Made by a program: the position numbers and the translations under genes
Shown here: positions 40,495 through 49,682 of the stretch, in pieces
How the letters are laid out: every line of letters starts with the position of its first letter
How positions within the stretch are numbered: the stretch's first letter is position 1
The notes under the pieces: generated by a model
The model's input: the letters and a program-made list of their open reading frames with translations, nothing else
Databases searched by the model: none
What the model was told of the DNA's origin: nothing
Source of the DNA: Bin87 sp963665395
GTDB lineage: Bacteria > Chloroflexota > Dehalococcoidia > Lucifugimonadales > UBA3495
DNA length: 64,000 bases
NCBI GenBank assembly: GCA_963665395.2
Contig: OY762251.1
Location: 3,162,001 to 3,226,000 of the forward strand
Direction: 5' to 3'

Positions 40495-41706
40495 ATGCAA
40501 CCGATGATTGACCGTTCCACCTTCACCCGGCGCTTCCGTCTCCCGCTCGCCCTGCTCTTCCTGCTGGCCTTTGCCGGCTGCGGCATGGTCAACGCCGGCG
40601 CGACTGAACCAATCCCTGCCGGTGACCAGCTCCCGCCGGAGTTGAAAACCGTAGCCGAAGCTTATCGCATCCTGATGGATGAACACGTTGACCATCGCAC
40701 GCTGGAATCACAGCAGCTGTCGGAAGGCGCTATTCGCGGCATACTGGCCGCCCTGGCTGACCCCCACGCTTCGTACCTCAGCGCCGACCAACATTCGCGG
40801 GAGCAGGAAGGATACCGGGGATATTTTGAAGGCATCGGCGCCCAGGTAACCATGGCCGAAGCCGGTCTCACCGTCATCGCCCCCATCCCTGGCGCTCCGG
40901 CGGAAGCCGCCGGCATCCGGGCTGGTGACCTGATCCTGGCAGTGGACGGGGACAGCATCAGTCACCTGACGCTGATCGAAGCCGTCAACCTGATCCGCGG
41001 CCCGGGCGGTACTGAAGTGACCCTCCTGGTAAGGCACGCCGGTTCCGATCAAAACGAAACCATCACGGTCACCCGCGGTCGCATCCCAATCGAAAGTACC
41101 GACTTCCGCATGGTTGAAGACGGCGTTGGACACCTCTGGATCTACAGTTTTTCCAACACCACCGAGGACGAAGTGCGCCGCGCTCTTGACGAATTCGACG
41201 ACGCCCAGGGCCGCGGGCTGGTGCTGGACTTGAGAAACAATCCGGGCGGGCTGCTCAACGCGGTGGTTGACGTCACTGACCTTTTCCTGGATGGCGGTCC
41301 CATCCTTTATGAAATCGACGCCCAGGGCAACCGGAACGACTATGACGCCGACCGAAGGGGTCCGGGCGTGGATATTACCATGGTGGTGTTGGTCAACCAG
41401 TTTTCCGCCAGCGCCAGCGAAATCATGGCCGGCGCCATCAAGACCAACCGGCGCGCGCTGGTAGTTGGCAAAACCACCTTCGGCAAAGGCAGCGTCAATA
41501 TCGCCCGGGAATTGTCCGACGGCTCGGCGATCTATTTCACCATCCGGCGGTGGTATCTGCCGGACGATACTCAGATTGAGGGACAGGGAGTGACCCCCAA
41601 TATCGAAATCGAAGCAGAAGCGAAACCTCTCCCCGCGGACTATCCTGAAGACGGGGCCTTGCAACAGGCTATCGACATCCTCAACGAGCAAATCCCGGCG
41701 CGGTAG
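40495..41706 (+). CDS. carboxy-terminal processing protease (S41), lipoprotein
   Basis: 403 residues from the ATG at 40495 (40504 possible). A signal with lipobox-like LLAFAGCG places the protein on the membrane exterior. PDZ domain about 105-190 (GYFEGIGAQVTM, GAPAEAAGIRAGDLILAVDG). Peptidase: LVLDLRNNPGGLLNAVVDV, the catalytic Ser in NQFSASASEIMAGAI, and the Lys in GKTTFGKGSV. CtpA/Prc type; cleaves C-terminal tails. It is followed by smpB after 19 bases, a common pairing. Confidence 0.92.
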   Translation: MQPMIDRSTFTRRFRLPLALLFLLAFAGCGMVNAGATEPIPAGDQLPPELKTVAEAYRILMDEHVDHRTLESQQLSEGAIRGILAALADPHASYLSADQHSREQEGYRGYFEGIGAQVTMAEAGLTVIAPIPGAPAEAAGIRAGDLILAVDGDSISHLTLIEAVNLIRGPGGTEVTLLVRHAGSDQNETITVTRGRIPIESTDFRMVEDGVGHLWIYSFSNTTEDEVRRALDEFDDAQGRGLVLDLRNNPGGLLNAVVDVTDLFLDGGPILYEIDAQGNRNDYDADRRGPGVDITMVVLVNQFSASASEIMAGAIKTNRRALVVGKTTFGKGSVNIARELSDGSAIYFTIRRWYLPDDTQIEGQGVTPNIEIEAEAKPLPADYPEDGALQQAIDILNEQIPAR

Positions 41707-41725
41707 CGACGGAGGAGTGCCAACG

Positions 41726-42235
41726 ATGCCACGTAAAAATCGCAACAGCAAGAAAAAGAACCAAGCGGCGGCCGCCGGCGGCAATAATCGCCATATTGCG
41801 GTGAACCGCAAAGCGCTGCACGACTACGAGATCCTGGACCGCGTCGAAGCCGGCCTCGTTCTAACCGGGACTGAAATCAAATCCATACGGGCCGGGAAAG
41901 TGGACCTGCGCGACGCCTATGCCCGGGTGCAGGACGGGGAGCTTTGGCTCCACGGCGCCCACATCGCCCCTTACGACTCCGGCAGCTACATGAACCATGA
42001 ACCGAAACGCCCACGGAAACTGCTGGTGCATCGCGGCGAAATCAACGACCTGGGCGCGCAGACCGCCGAAAAAGGCTTGACCCTGGCCGCTCTGCGTCTC
42101 TATCTGAAAAACCGCCACGCCAAGGTTGAGTTGGGCGTAGCCCGGGGCAAGCGACAGTACGACAAGCGCCGCGCCATCATCGAACGGGAACGGGAACGAG
42201 CGGCGCGGCAGGCGGTGAAGGAGTGGCGAGATTGA
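41726..42235 (+). CDS. smpB: SsrA-binding protein
   Basis: 169 residues from the ATG at 41726; GGAGG 11 bases upstream fits it better than an in-frame GTG at 41717. The tmRNA-binding barrel: IAVNRKALHDYEILDRVEAG, LTGTEIKSIRAGKVDLRDAY, YDSGSYMNHEPKRPRKLLVH, and the C-terminal tail KRQYDKRRAIIERERERAAR. Needed for trans-translation of stalled ribosomes. Confidence 0.97.
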   Translation: MPRKNRNSKKKNQAAAAGGNNRHIAVNRKALHDYEILDRVEAGLVLTGTEIKSIRAGKVDLRDAYARVQDGELWLHGAHIAPYDSGSYMNHEPKRPRKLLVHRGEINDLGAQTAEKGLTLAALRLYLKNRHAKVELGVARGKRQYDKRRAIIERERERAARQAVKEWRD

Positions 42236-42236
42236 G

Positions 42237-43184
42237 ATGAGCAAAGTATATTTTCAGGATGTCATCTTCACCCCAGCAGACGCTGCGGAAGCCCTGGAGA
42301 CCATCGCGTGGCTGGAAGGTGACCAGCGCGGTAAAGTCCCTGCCATTTTGATGCACGACGATCCTCACGAGCCGCCCGTCTGGTGGCACGTAAGAAAAAT
42401 GCTGAACCTGACGCTGCTGGCCCGCGCCGTGGCGGCCCAGGCGGGAATCGCTCCATCCCCAGGCAACCCGCACCCACCAGGATTCCCACAAGACCCGGTC
42501 ATCAACGAAGCGGCGCTGCTCAAGTTGAAGGCCAAACTCAACCGGTGGAAGGAGGGCATCGAACCCATTCCACCGGCCCTTCTCCCTACCTACGAGGGAC
42601 AAACCTGGATCGACATCGACAAGCTGGACTACGATTTCGACAAGCCTGAGCCGCACCCGAACCCGTTTTACCACCAGGAAAGCCGGTGGAAGATGGCGTA
42701 CGACCTGGCCGGCCTGCTGGAATCGATTCACCCCACCGAGGAAGTCATCCACGGGTCCCGTTGCCATATCTGCTACGACGAATCCGATCTTAACGTTCGT
42801 ATCGCGCCGGACTACTATTTCGCCAAGGGTGTGCCAGGCCCGGGCATCGCTGCAACAGGATTGTACCTGCCGTGGGTGGTGGGAAAGCCGCCTGACTTTG
42901 CCCTGGAAATGGCGACCCCGGCCAAGGTCCGAGAAGACCTGATCATCAAGCGGCGGCTCTACCGGGAGATCGGAATACAAGAATACTGGCGCCTGGATCC
43001 CACCGGAGGCGATTTGTATGGCGCTCCCCTGGCTGCGGACCGGCTTGAGGGCGGAGCCTATGTGTCCATACCCTTGCACCGGCTGGAAAACGGCAACGTC
43101 TGGGGACACAGCGAAGCTACGGGGGTCGACATATTCTGGTTCAACAAACTCTTCGTGTTCCTCGGCCCTGAAGCCGGTAAGTAG
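42237..43184 (+). CDS. Uma2-family (DUF820) protein
   Basis: 315 residues, ATG one base after the smpB stop. The C-terminal part (about 160-310) has the Uma2/PD-(D/E)XK-like core: VRIAPDYYFAKGVPG (Asp in PD), FALEMATPAKVREDL, KRRLYREIGIQEYWRLDP. The ExK Lys appears in an unusual context (LEMATPAK). The N-terminal 150 residues (containing GNPHPPGFPQDP and LLPTYEGQTWIDIDKLDYD) have no recognised domain. Uma2 proteins are abundant in Chloroflexota and cyanobacteria, with unclear function. Confidence 0.72.
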   Translation: MSKVYFQDVIFTPADAAEALETIAWLEGDQRGKVPAILMHDDPHEPPVWWHVRKMLNLTLLARAVAAQAGIAPSPGNPHPPGFPQDPVINEAALLKLKAKLNRWKEGIEPIPPALLPTYEGQTWIDIDKLDYDFDKPEPHPNPFYHQESRWKMAYDLAGLLESIHPTEEVIHGSRCHICYDESDLNVRIAPDYYFAKGVPGPGIAATGLYLPWVVGKPPDFALEMATPAKVREDLIIKRRLYREIGIQEYWRLDPTGGDLYGAPLAADRLEGGAYVSIPLHRLENGNVWGHSEATGVDIFWFNKLFVFLGPEAGK

Positions 43185-43206
43185 CTCAACGGACTCAATC
43201 AAGACA

Positions 43207-43357
43207 ATCGCATATGGGCGGTTTAAGCCTCATCATTCCCGCGAAAGCGGGAATCCAGTGACCGAAATCGGCAGTTTCGTTGTGGAAATCAGCACATTGG
43301 CACGCTCTGGACTCCTTGATTTCGCAGGAAGGACGGGGCTGTATTTTCATATGCGAT
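43207..43357. repeat. 151-bp element with ATCGCATATG inverted ends
   Basis: Ends ATCGCATATG (43207..43216) and CATATGCGAT (43348..43357), exact inverses. Inside is GGCGGTTTAAGCC and CATTCCCGCGAAAGCGGGAA, related to the intergenic repeats at 10694 and 20370. The remaining bases to 43475 include a partial CCTGCTTTTGAC repeat. No gene. Confidence 0.7.
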
Positions 43358-43475
43358 AGCCTTGCGACATCAGGAAAGTCCTGCTTTTGACGCTCCTTTC
43401 CGATGTATAATCTCCCTCGAAAACCGCGCCCCGGCTCACCGCGCCGGCGGCGCATAATGTTGTGAGGTAAGCATC

Positions 43476-43979
43476 TTGATTCGCAGCCTGCGTGGTATCG
43501 AACCCAAAATCGCCCCCACCGCCTGGGTCAGCGAGGCAGCATACGTGGTCGGAAACGTGGTCATCGGCGAGTACAGTTCGGTTTGGCCCGGGGTAACGAT
43601 CCGGGGCGACGGCGACGTGATAACCATCGGCAACCGGGTCAACATCCAGGAAGGTTCTGTGGTCCACGGCGATGGACTGGTCATTGAGGACGACGTGTCC
43701 ATCGGCCACTGTGTTGTCGTTCACGGCGACCGGATCGGCTCCGGCAGCCTGCTGGGAAACAACTGCACCTTCCTCACCGAATCCACCATCGGCAAGGAAT
43801 GCCTCATCGCGTCCAACGCCGTGGTGCTGTCCAACGTGGACGTGCCCGACCGCAGTTTCGTCGCCGGCGTCCCCGGTTCCATAAAACGACCGGTCACTCA
43901 GGACCAGATTGAGCAGATGCGTATGACCGCCGAGCACCTGGTGGAGCGCGCCGGCTGGTTCAAGGAAAGCGGCCTGTGA
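43476..43979 (+). CDS. gamma-type carbonic anhydrase-like protein
   Basis: 167 residues, TTG start with GAGG 12 bases upstream. Left-handed beta-helix of hexapeptide repeats (PTAWVSEAAYVVGNVVIGEY, GNRVNIQEGSVVHGDG). His64, His78 and His83 match the zinc-ligand spacing of gamma carbonic anhydrases. C-terminal helix ends ERAGWFKESGL. Reversible CO2 hydration is likely, though many such YrdA/CaiE-like proteins lack proven activity. Confidence 0.85.
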   Translation: MIRSLRGIEPKIAPTAWVSEAAYVVGNVVIGEYSSVWPGVTIRGDGDVITIGNRVNIQEGSVVHGDGLVIEDDVSIGHCVVVHGDRIGSGSLLGNNCTFLTESTIGKECLIASNAVVLSNVDVPDRSFVAGVPGSIKRPVTQDQIEQMRMTAEHLVERAGWFKESGL

Positions 43980-44003
43980 GGCGAATGTTGCGGACCCCAA
44001 CGA

Positions 44004-44033
44004 TGTAGGGGCGAATAATCATTCGCCCTTACA
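44004..44033. terminator. bidirectional hairpin between convergent genes
   Basis: TGTAGGGGCGAATAA-TC-ATTCGCCC-type near-palindrome, 25 bases after the carbonic anhydrase gene and 12 before the LLM stop. The same half-site recurs as the MITE core and at 60171. Confidence 0.6.
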
Positions 44034-44045
44034 TTCATTCGCCGG

Positions 44046-44987
44046 CTACGCCAACCGTTCCGCCACCGGCAGCACTTGTTCCGCCAGATGCTCCATAACC
44101 TGGATGCACGGCCCGATGCCGTCAACGCGAAAGTCGAAAGTGAGTTGGTCAATTCCCAACTCGTTGCAGTAGTGGACATCGTCGATCACGGCCTGGGTGG
44201 TGTTGATCAACGCTCCGCCGGAACGAACCCCCACGCCCTCCTCGGCTCCGTCCATATCAGTAAAGTGCAGGCTGCGCTTCAGAGATATGGTGATGTCGCC
44301 GGGGTCGCGGCCCGCCCGCTCCGTCTGCTCCCGGAGGTAAGGCAGGTTTTGAGCGACGAAATCCGGGGTCTGCCGAGTGGTGTGCCAGCAATCCCCATAT
44401 TTGGCGGTGCGGCGCAGAGCGCGCCGGGTGTGCCCGCCCACCCAGATGGGGATGCGGGGCTGCTGAAGGGGCTTCGGCTCGAAGTAGATGCCGTCAATCT
44501 GATAGTACTTGCCCTGGTATTCCGGCGTCTCCTCAGTCCACAGCGCGTTGAATATCTCCAGAAACTCGTCCGTCATGGGTCCCCGGTCGGCGTAAGGCAC
44601 GCCTAGGATGTCAAATTCCTTTTCCAGCCACCCCACGCCGACTCCGCAAATCATGCGTCCGCCGGAAAGCACGTCCAGCGAAGCAAACATTTTCGCCTGA
44701 ACCACCGGATTGCGGTAAGGCAGAATCAGGACGGTGCTGCCCAGGCGAATTTCATTGGTACAGGCCGCCATGAAACCCAACATGGTCATGGTTTCCAGAA
44801 ACGGCTCATCCGACGGCCGCTGAAACGCCCCGGTGGGAGTATAGGGATACTGGTTGGTACCACCCACCGGCAATACGATATGATCACCGGCCATGACTGA
44901 CTCAAACCCCAACCTTTCTGCGCGCTGGCAAAACTCACGAATGCCCTCAGCATCAGGGAGGCGGGGAATGCTGACACCTATTTTCAT
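44046..44987 (-). CDS. LLM class F420-dependent oxidoreductase
   Basis: 313 residues from the ATG at 44987 (GGAG eight bases upstream; an earlier codon 17 residues upstream is rejected). Luciferase-like TIM barrel: MKIGVSIPRLPDAEG, GFESVMAGDHIVLP, RNPVVQAKMFASLDVLSGGR, GVGVGWLEKEFD, PIWVGGHTRRALRRTAKYGD. The Chloroflexota/actinobacterial group uses F420. Substrate unknown. It is divergent from the his cluster. Confidence 0.85.
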   Translation of the reverse strand: MKIGVSIPRLPDAEGIREFCQRAERLGFESVMAGDHIVLPVGGTNQYPYTPTGAFQRPSDEPFLETMTMLGFMAACTNEIRLGSTVLILPYRNPVVQAKMFASLDVLSGGRMICGVGVGWLEKEFDILGVPYADRGPMTDEFLEIFNALWTEETPEYQGKYYQIDGIYFEPKPLQQPRIPIWVGGHTRRALRRTAKYGDCWHTTRQTPDFVAQNLPYLREQTERAGRDPGDITISLKRSLHFTDMDGAEEGVGVRSGGALINTTQAVIDDVHYCNELGIDQLTFDFRVDGIGPCIQVMEHLAEQVLPVAERLA

Positions 44988-45092
44988 TGCGGCAACTCCT
45001 GGAGGCGGTTGGATTGGCGCGACGGTGGCCACCCGCATGAACCAATGGACACCGGATTATAGCACCGCCGATAGGTGGTACAATGTCTGCCG

Positions 45093-46511
45093 ATGATTGC
45101 CCCCGCCGCTGCCGCTAATCCCAACCCGGTCCGTCTTCTGCCCGGAATGCGTGACCTGTCACCGGCCGCCTGTTTGCGAAAACGGGACGTGGAACGCCGC
45201 CTCGCCGATTTCATCGCTCGCTTCGGTTACGCGCCGCTGGAAGTGCCCATTCTTGAGGCAACCGAGCTGTTCCTTCGCAAATCCGGCGGCGACCTGGCCG
45301 CTCGCATGTATTCCTTCACGGATCCGGAATCCAATGCGGTGAGCCTGCGCCCGGAATTTACTTCCGCCATCATGCGCCACTATCTGGAGCGCAATCCTGA
45401 GGTCGGTCATCCGACCTTGGCCCGTTGGCAGTACTCCGGCCCGGTCTTTCGCTACGATCCCAACAGTCCGCCTCCAGCGGACGGAAGCGGTCAATTTACC
45501 CAAGTGGGCGCCGAACTCGTCGGTTCCAACTCCATCTTGGCCGACGCCGAATTGCTTACCTTGGCATCCGGCATCCCCGATGAACTTGGCATCACCGACT
45601 ATCGGTTGTGTCTGGCCGACCTGGATGTGCTGGACAGCGTGCTCGACACCGTGGGCCTTTCCGATCGTGCCCGGGCCTTCATCGTATCCAATATGAATCG
45701 CATCGGCGACGGCGCGGACCGCCTTTCCGATATCTTGAGCCGCGCCGCTGAACTGCACATCGTGTCCGGTATCGGCTTGCCCGACGAAGAAACCCATTTG
45801 GCCGCCGCCGTCTCCGGAATGCCCGACGACATCGCACGTACCGTGCTCTCCGGCTTCATGCGCTGGAATGCTTCGGCTGACGCGCCCCTTGGCCGTCGTT
45901 CGCCCGACGAGATCGTTGAGCGTCTGCTCCGCAAGCTCCGGGGCGGCGACGACGCAGACGCCATCGAACGCGGCATCGCATTGGCCGGTCAACTGGCCTC
46001 GGTGCGCGGAGAACCCTCCGTTGCCCTTCCCCAGGCCCGGTCAATCGTGGCCGCTTCGGGAGCCGACCCTGCCGCCATCGAGCGACTGAGCGATTTGGCC
46101 TCACTGGTTGGCGAAGAACCGTCAATCGCCGGCCGGTTGATCATAGACTTCTCATTGGCTCGGGGCATCGCCTATTACAACGGCATCATATTCGATATAG
46201 TGCGGATCGACGGGGAGGAACCATTGGGTGGTGGCGGACGATACGACGCCCTCGCCCGTGCCCTCGGCGCCGCCTGCCCCGTACCCGCTCTGGGTTTCGC
46301 CTTCACGCTGGAGTCCCTGCTGGTGGCGATGCCAACCGACAGGGACTCCAGCGCCGCTGCCGAGGCTGTATTTGTCGCTCCCGAAGATCCCGCCAACCCG
46401 GCCGCCGCCTTGCGAACCGCCGCCCAATTGCGCCGCGAAGGTCGTACCGCCGTTCTTGATGTCGGCGGGTATCCCGAAGCTGTAAAATATCCTCGCACCA
46501 TCACCGCGTAA
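45093..46511 (+). CDS. hisZ: ATP phosphoribosyltransferase regulatory subunit-like (HisZ/HisS family)
   Basis: 472 residues from the ATG at 45093 (a GTG 18 bases earlier is possible). Class II synthetase-like fold: LLPGMRDLSPAACLRKRDVE, SLRPEFTSAIMRHYL, YSGPVFRYDPN, GQFTQVGAELVG, LARGIAYYNGIIFDIV, and a C-terminal anticodon-domain-like stretch. HisRS motif 2 (GR.R.F.Q) is incomplete here (ADGSGQFTQ). Position before hisG suggests HisZ, which activates short HisG; but the HisG here is the long type, so true HisRS remains possible. Length is longer than usual. Confidence 0.7.
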   Translation: MIAPAAAANPNPVRLLPGMRDLSPAACLRKRDVERRLADFIARFGYAPLEVPILEATELFLRKSGGDLAARMYSFTDPESNAVSLRPEFTSAIMRHYLERNPEVGHPTLARWQYSGPVFRYDPNSPPPADGSGQFTQVGAELVGSNSILADAELLTLASGIPDELGITDYRLCLADLDVLDSVLDTVGLSDRARAFIVSNMNRIGDGADRLSDILSRAAELHIVSGIGLPDEETHLAAAVSGMPDDIARTVLSGFMRWNASADAPLGRRSPDEIVERLLRKLRGGDDADAIERGIALAGQLASVRGEPSVALPQARSIVAASGADPAAIERLSDLASLVGEEPSIAGRLIIDFSLARGIAYYNGIIFDIVRIDGEEPLGGGGRYDALARALGAACPVPALGFAFTLESLLVAMPTDRDSSAAAEAVFVAPEDPANPAAALRTAAQLRREGRTAVLDVGGYPEAVKYPRTITA

Positions 46512-46526
46512 CCTTGGGGTGGCGTT

Positions 46527-47546
46527 TTGAGACTGGTTATACCGAGCGACGGCGAGTTGGGGGAACCAACCATGAGTTTCCTGGCGTCCTGTGGCGTCAA
46601 GGTGAGCCGCCCCAACGCCCGCCGTTACACCGGCTCCATCCCGTCGTTGCCCGGCATCGACGTCCTGTTCCAGCGCACCGCCGACATCACTTCCAAGGTG
46701 GAAGAAGGCAGCGCCGAAATGGGAATCACCGGCCTGGATCGACTCATGGAGTATCGCCACGACGATGACGCCGTGGTGCCCGTGATGGACGACTTGGGAT
46801 TCGGAGGATGCGACTACGTCCTCGCCGTACCGGATTCCTGGCTTGACGTAACCTCCGTCGATGACCTCGCCGACCTCGCGCTGGAGTTCCACGAAAGGGG
46901 CCGCCAACTTCGTATCGCGACCAAGTATCCTCGTCTGCTGCGCCGTTACCTCTTTGAACGGGGTATCAACTTCTTCACCCTCGTCCCGGCCAGCGGCACC
47001 TTGGAGGCTGCTCCCATCGCCGGCTACGCCGACCTCATCGCCGACCTTACCGCTACCGGCACGACCCTGCGCGAAAACCGTCTTAAAACCCTGGAAGGCG
47101 GCACCATCCTCACCTCTCAGGCCTGCCTTATCGCCAACCCGGCTTCTCTGGCGGGATGTCCGGCCGACCTCCGGTTGGCCCAGTCCTTTACCGAGATGCT
47201 GGAAGCGCGGTTGCGCGCCGAACCCTACTACCGCATCACCGCCAACGTCCAGGGACGTTCCGCCGAAGACGTCAGCGCGATGATCCTGGCCCGCCCCGAA
47301 ATCGCCGGCATCCAGGGGCCAACCGTAGCCCGCGTGTTCAGCGTCGAAGAGGATGACTGGTATGCCGTATCCCTGTTGATACGCAAGAACCGGCTCCTCG
47401 ACGCCGTTTCCCACCTGCGCGAGTGCGGCGGCGTGGACATCGCCGCTGCCCAGTTGTCATATCTTTTCAAAGGCCAATCCCAAACCTTCCAGGGCTTTTT
47501 GGCCCGCATCGCCGCTCTCAATGGAGGTTACGAAGCCGATGCCTAA
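46527..47546 (+). CDS. hisG: ATP phosphoribosyltransferase, long form
   Basis: 339 residues, TTG start. First step of histidine synthesis. The catalytic core: RLVIPSDGELGEPTMSFLAS, DVLFQRTADITSKVEEGSAE, GITGLDRLME, RIATKYPRLLRRYL, ASGTLEAAPIAGYADLIADL. After ~240 residues a HisG_C-type ACT-like domain follows (VARVFSVEEDDWYAVSLLIR, ECGGVDIAAAQLSYLFKG), the mark of long HisG, which is feedback-regulated by His itself. The end overlaps the next gene. Confidence 0.92.
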   Translation: MRLVIPSDGELGEPTMSFLASCGVKVSRPNARRYTGSIPSLPGIDVLFQRTADITSKVEEGSAEMGITGLDRLMEYRHDDDAVVPVMDDLGFGGCDYVLAVPDSWLDVTSVDDLADLALEFHERGRQLRIATKYPRLLRRYLFERGINFFTLVPASGTLEAAPIAGYADLIADLTATGTTLRENRLKTLEGGTILTSQACLIANPASLAGCPADLRLAQSFTEMLEARLRAEPYYRITANVQGRSAEDVSAMILARPEIAGIQGPTVARVFSVEEDDWYAVSLLIRKNRLLDAVSHLRECGGVDIAAAQLSYLFKGQSQTFQGFLARIAALNGGYEADA

Positions 47547-48300
47547 CCTCCCCATGCACATCTATCTGTGCCAGCAGGTCGCCGCCGAACTGGATTGGGG
47601 TTACGCTCACGACCACCCCGGTGCCGCTTACCTCGGCTCCACCACGCCCGACATCCGCGCCATGACCAAATGGGACCGGGCCCGCACCCATTTCTCTGAC
47701 CTGTCCGTGGGCCACATCGGTACGGGCGTCCAGCGAATGTTCGAGCTGCATCCCCACCTCGCTGGCTCCGACAACGGCCTCACCCCCCAGACTCGCGCTT
47801 TCCTCCTCGGCTACGTCAGCCACCTGGTGGCGGACGAAGCCTGGATTACCACCATGTTCCGCCCCCACTTCGGCCCGGATAATCGGGTCACGGACACCGA
47901 AGTAGAATCGCATATCTGGGACCGGGCGCTGCAACTGGATATGGATCGTATGGTGCTTGAAGACAACGCTGGCCTGGTGACACAAAACGACGCCATTGCA
48001 GCGGTTGACCAAATGCCGGCGTTGGACTTCTTGCAGGATGAATTGATTGACGAATGGCGCGGCTGGGTGGCGCGTTTGCTGGGTTGGGATTTCACGTGGG
48101 AACGGCTCAAACGCGCCCTCAACCGGATGTACCGGGACAACGACGAGGTCCAGTTGGTCGTGGATGGTTTCCTCGAACAGATGCCCCGCAGCCTTGACCG
48201 GGTGTATGAGCGCGTCCCCCGGGAACTCATTGACGCCTATCGCCAACGAGTCATCGACGAAACCAAGGCCCAGGCCAGGGAGTATCTCAGTGCGACTTAA
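47539..48300 (+). CDS. zinc-dependent phospholipase C-like protein
   Basis: 253 residues from the ATG at 47539 (GGAGG upstream), overlapping the hisG stop by eight bases; an ATG 18 bases earlier is possible. Fold marks: MHIYLCQQVAAELDWGYAHD, GAAYLGSTTPDIRAM, HFSDLSVGHIGTGV, FLLGYVSHLVADEAWITTMF, spaced His/Asp for zinc. The family cleaves phospholipids, but many members are uncharacterised. It lies inside the his operon, between hisG and hisD, without a biosynthetic role. Confidence 0.72.
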   Translation: MPNLPMHIYLCQQVAAELDWGYAHDHPGAAYLGSTTPDIRAMTKWDRARTHFSDLSVGHIGTGVQRMFELHPHLAGSDNGLTPQTRAFLLGYVSHLVADEAWITTMFRPHFGPDNRVTDTEVESHIWDRALQLDMDRMVLEDNAGLVTQNDAIAAVDQMPALDFLQDELIDEWRGWVARLLGWDFTWERLKRALNRMYRDNDEVQLVVDGFLEQMPRSLDRVYERVPRELIDAYRQRVIDETKAQAREYLSAT

Positions 48301-49636
48301 GCAGGTGCGCGGGCTGGCCTATGCCGAATCAGTCCTGACCCGCATTGACCCTCTGGACCTGTCTTCCCTTCCGGACGAAGTGTTGCAGCGTACTCGCGCG
48401 CTCTTCGGCCCCGAAGCCACCCCGGAATCCTCCGTTCTCCAGATGCTCCGCGACGTCCGCGCCGAAGGCGACGCCGCCGTCCGCCGTTACGCCAAGCTGC
48501 TGGACGGTGCTGAACCGCACAGTTTGGAAGTCTCGACCACCGAACTGGATGCTGCGTGGGATGCCACGCCCGACGACCTGAAACGAGCTTTGGAACTGGC
48601 CGCCGAGCGGATTACCGCATTCCACGAAGCCACGCTGCCCCGCGATTGGGTTGACCTCGGCGGCGGCCTCGGCGAGTTGGTGCGGCCCCTGGAGCGGGTC
48701 GGCCTCTACGCCCCCGGTGGCACTGCTGCCTACCCGTCCACCGTCCTGATGACCGCCATCCCGGCCCGCGTCGCTGGCGTCCGCGAGGTCGTGCTGACCA
48801 CTCCCCGCCGAGGCCGGGAACCGCTGAACGCAACGGTGTTGGCGGCCGCCAAAATCGCCGGCGTGGATGACGTGTACCAGGTCGGTGGCGTGCCCGCCAT
48901 CGGCGCTTTGGCCTACGGTACGGAGAGTATCCGCAAAGTGGACAAAATTTGCGGCCCCGGCAACGTCTTCGTTGCCTACGCCAAGCGCATGGTGCAGGGC
49001 CAGGTGGACATCGACGGCGTTTTCGGCCCCACCGAAACTATCGTCCTCGCCGACCACTCCGCCAATCCGGTCTTCTGCGCCGCCGACCTCATCGCCCAGG
49101 CCGAACACGACCCCATGGCATCGGCAATACTGGTCACCGACTCCGAAACCCTGGTGAAGGCCATTGAATCCGAGTTGGATGACCAGATCGCTGGCAACCC
49201 CCGCGCCGAAACCATCCGCCACTCATTGGAACGGCAAGGATGCGTGGTGCTGGTGGACCAATTCTCCGATGCCATTGCCGTGGCCAACCACATCGCCCCG
49301 GAGCATCTGTGCCTCATGGTGGCCGACCCTTGGGCCTGGGCGGGTGAGGTCCGCAACGCCGGCGGCCTGTTCCTGGGCGAGTTTTCCCCGGAAGTAATGG
49401 GCGACTACATTGCCGGCCCGTCCCACGTCATGCCCACCGGCGGCACGGCGCGGTTCAGCTCCGCCTTGAGCGTCCACCACTTCCTACGCACCATGCCGGT
49501 GGTCGGCCTCAGCCCCCAGCGTTTCGCCGATCTCGGAGCCGCCGCTGTCCGCATCGCTGAAGCCGAAGGCTTGCCCGGACACGCCGGCGCGGTCCAGGCT
49601 CGCCTCGACCACATCGCCGCCACGCCCCAACCGTAG
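48290..49636 (+). CDS. hisD: histidinol dehydrogenase
   Basis: 448 residues from the GTG at 48290 (AGGGAG upstream), overlapping the previous stop by 11 bases. Two-step oxidation of histidinol to histidine. LVRPLERVGLYAPGGTAAYP, TVLMTAIPARVAGV, GGVPAIGALAYGTESIRKVD, ICGPGNVFVAYAKRMV, FGPTETIVLAD, AQAEHDPMASAILVT, IAGPSHVMPTGGTARFSSAL are all present, including zinc/base His/Asp positions. Standard length. Confidence 0.97.
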   Translation: MRLKQVRGLAYAESVLTRIDPLDLSSLPDEVLQRTRALFGPEATPESSVLQMLRDVRAEGDAAVRRYAKLLDGAEPHSLEVSTTELDAAWDATPDDLKRALELAAERITAFHEATLPRDWVDLGGGLGELVRPLERVGLYAPGGTAAYPSTVLMTAIPARVAGVREVVLTTPRRGREPLNATVLAAAKIAGVDDVYQVGGVPAIGALAYGTESIRKVDKICGPGNVFVAYAKRMVQGQVDIDGVFGPTETIVLADHSANPVFCAADLIAQAEHDPMASAILVTDSETLVKAIESELDDQIAGNPRAETIRHSLERQGCVVLVDQFSDAIAVANHIAPEHLCLMVADPWAWAGEVRNAGGLFLGEFSPEVMGDYIAGPSHVMPTGGTARFSSALSVHHFLRTMPVVGLSPQRFADLGAAAVRIAEAEGLPGHAGAVQARLDHIAATPQP

Positions 49637-49657
49637 GGGCAACCCTCGTGGTTGCCC
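49637..49657. terminator. hairpin between hisD and hisC
   Basis: GGGCAACC-CTCGT-GGTTGCCC right after the hisD stop. No U tract follows, so it is more likely a transcript-stabilising or weak hairpin than a full terminator. Confidence 0.45.
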
Positions 49658-49682
49658 AACCCCGCTGTCAGGACATACTCCT

